Of a DNA stretch of 15,430 nucleotides, positions 14,779 through 15,430 are shown piece by piece. Both the position numbers and the translations under genes were made by a program. Within the stretch, counting starts at the first letter, position 1; every line of letters starts with the position of its first letter. Source of the DNA: Rubrivivax sp. (GTDB lineage: Bacteria; Pseudomonadota; Gammaproteobacteria; Burkholderiales; Burkholderiaceae_C); assembly GCA_030693565.1 (NCBI GenBank), contig JAUYAJ010000517.1, positions 1 to 15,430 on the forward strand, written 5' to 3'. The notes under the pieces are model-generated. The model was not told the DNA's origin. It saw nothing but the letters and a program-made list of their open reading frames with translations, and ran no database searches.

Positions 14779-15430
14779 ATGACAAGCATTGCCCCCACGT
14801 CGAGTGGCGACGCCGGCCCGCTGACCGCGGCGCTGATACAGCTGCTGCACCAGGGCGCGCCTGCCGAAGACTTCACCCGCTGCCTGGCCGAGGTCGAGGC
14901 GCTGCCGGACGCTGTGGCCGGCAAGTCCACGCTCGCCGAGACGGTGCGCATGGCGATGGCGATTCGCAATCGCCTGGAGCTGCAGCAACAGCGCGAGCGC
15001 GGCATGCTCGCGGTCATCGACTCTGCGCAGGCCTTGACCAGCCGGTTGAACCTGCAGAGCCTGCTGAGCGCCATCGTTCTGCGGGCACGCAACCTGCTGG
15101 GATCTGACGTCGCCTGGTTGTCGGTCTACGACGCCAGCCGCGGCGAATTTCATGTGCTGGCCGCCGACGGCGCCATGCAGCAGAGCACCTCGGGCATGGT
15201 GGCGCGCCACGATCGCGGCGTCGTCAGCGTCGTCATGGCGACCCGCCTGCCATTTGTGACACCGGACTATTTGCACGATGTGCGCTTCGAGCACGACGCC
15301 GGTCTGGACGCGGCGTTCCGCGACGAAGGCATCGCTGCGCTGGTGGGCGTGCCGCTGGTCTGGGACGGCGAAGTGACGGGCCTGCTTTTCGTCGCCGACC
15401 GCTACCACCGCTTGCACACCTCGCAGAGCA
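14779..15430 (+). CDS. GAF-domain regulator, N-terminal part (3' end outside window)
   Basis: Only the first 217 residues are visible; the frame is open to the window end. Residues 1-70 are a helical leader (alanine- and leucine-rich, ending IRNRLELQQQRERG). From about residue 80 a GAF sensor domain follows, with LTSRLNLQSLLSAIVLRARNLLGSDVAWLSVYD, a central GVVSVVMATRLPFVTPDYL and the end strand VGVPLVWDGEVTGLLFVADR. This layout, divergent from a catabolic operon, matches GAF-PucR/CdaR-type activators with a C-terminal helix-turn-helix. A sigma-54 activator or histidine kinase is not excluded because the output domain is missing. It probably senses the operon's substrate or an intermediate. 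The ATG at 14779 has only a weak AGAGA upstream. Confidence 0.8.
   Translation, partial: MTSIAPTSSGDAGPLTAALIQLLHQGAPAEDFTRCLAEVEALPDAVAGKSTLAETVRMAMAIRNRLELQQQRERGMLAVIDSAQALTSRLNLQSLLSAIVLRARNLLGSDVAWLSVYDASRGEFHVLAADGAMQQSTSGMVARHDRGVVSVVMATRLPFVTPDYLHDVRFEHDAGLDAAFRDEGIAALVGVPLVWDGEVTGLLFVADRYHRLHTSQS

Noticed and set aside
14317..15417. A 366-codon minus-strand open frame covering the regulator and the divergent gap
   Set aside because: It overlaps both the GAF gene and the SDR2 5' end in other frames, has no domain and would erase the promoter region.

Overview
The window looks like a chromosomal segment of a GC-rich betaproteobacterium, most likely of the order Burkholderiales. This rests on recalled protein likeness (TDO/KynA, CopA/CueR, HAAT transporter, BKACE), high GC and dense gene packing. 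I could not run a search, so the genus is unknown. No tRNA, rRNA, insertion sequence, CRISPR array or phage gene was seen, and no stretch over 300 bases lacks a gene.

Left part (1-3818, + strand): the 3' end of kynA (tryptophan 2,3-dioxygenase, cut by the window edge), a three-domain M24B aminopeptidase P, a 59-residue putative membrane protein with its own candidate promoter and 5' leader hairpin, and a ROK sugar kinase closest to E. coli Mak fructokinase. The kinase gene ends convergently with cueR. Both stop codons lie in one perfect 8-bp stem-loop, a likely two-way terminator.

Copper module (3825-6751, - strand): copA (P1B-type Cu+ ATPase with two metal-binding domains) followed by cueR, overlapping by 14 nt. 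Upstream of copA is a textbook MerR/CueR promoter: TTGACC, a 19-bp spacer holding an ACCTTCC-N7-GGAAGCT dyad, then GATGAT. The unit should be copper-induced and autoregulated.

Right part (6845-14534, - strand): eight tightly packed genes in the order SDR2, substrate-binding protein, livH, livM, livG, livF, BKACE, SDR1. A divergently transcribed GAF-domain regulator (14779 to the window end, truncated) lies upstream. This reads as an uptake-plus-catabolism operon. A Liv/HAAT ABC importer brings in a small carboxylate or amino acid. One or both SDRs oxidise a hydroxyl to a keto group, and the BKACE enzyme condenses and cleaves a beta-keto acid with acetyl-CoA. The substrate is not identifiable from sequence. 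This operon is the best candidate here for an undescribed pathway.

The oddest single detail is in LivF: the Walker A lysine is replaced by arginine (GRNGSGRST), while its partner LivG keeps a normal P-loop.
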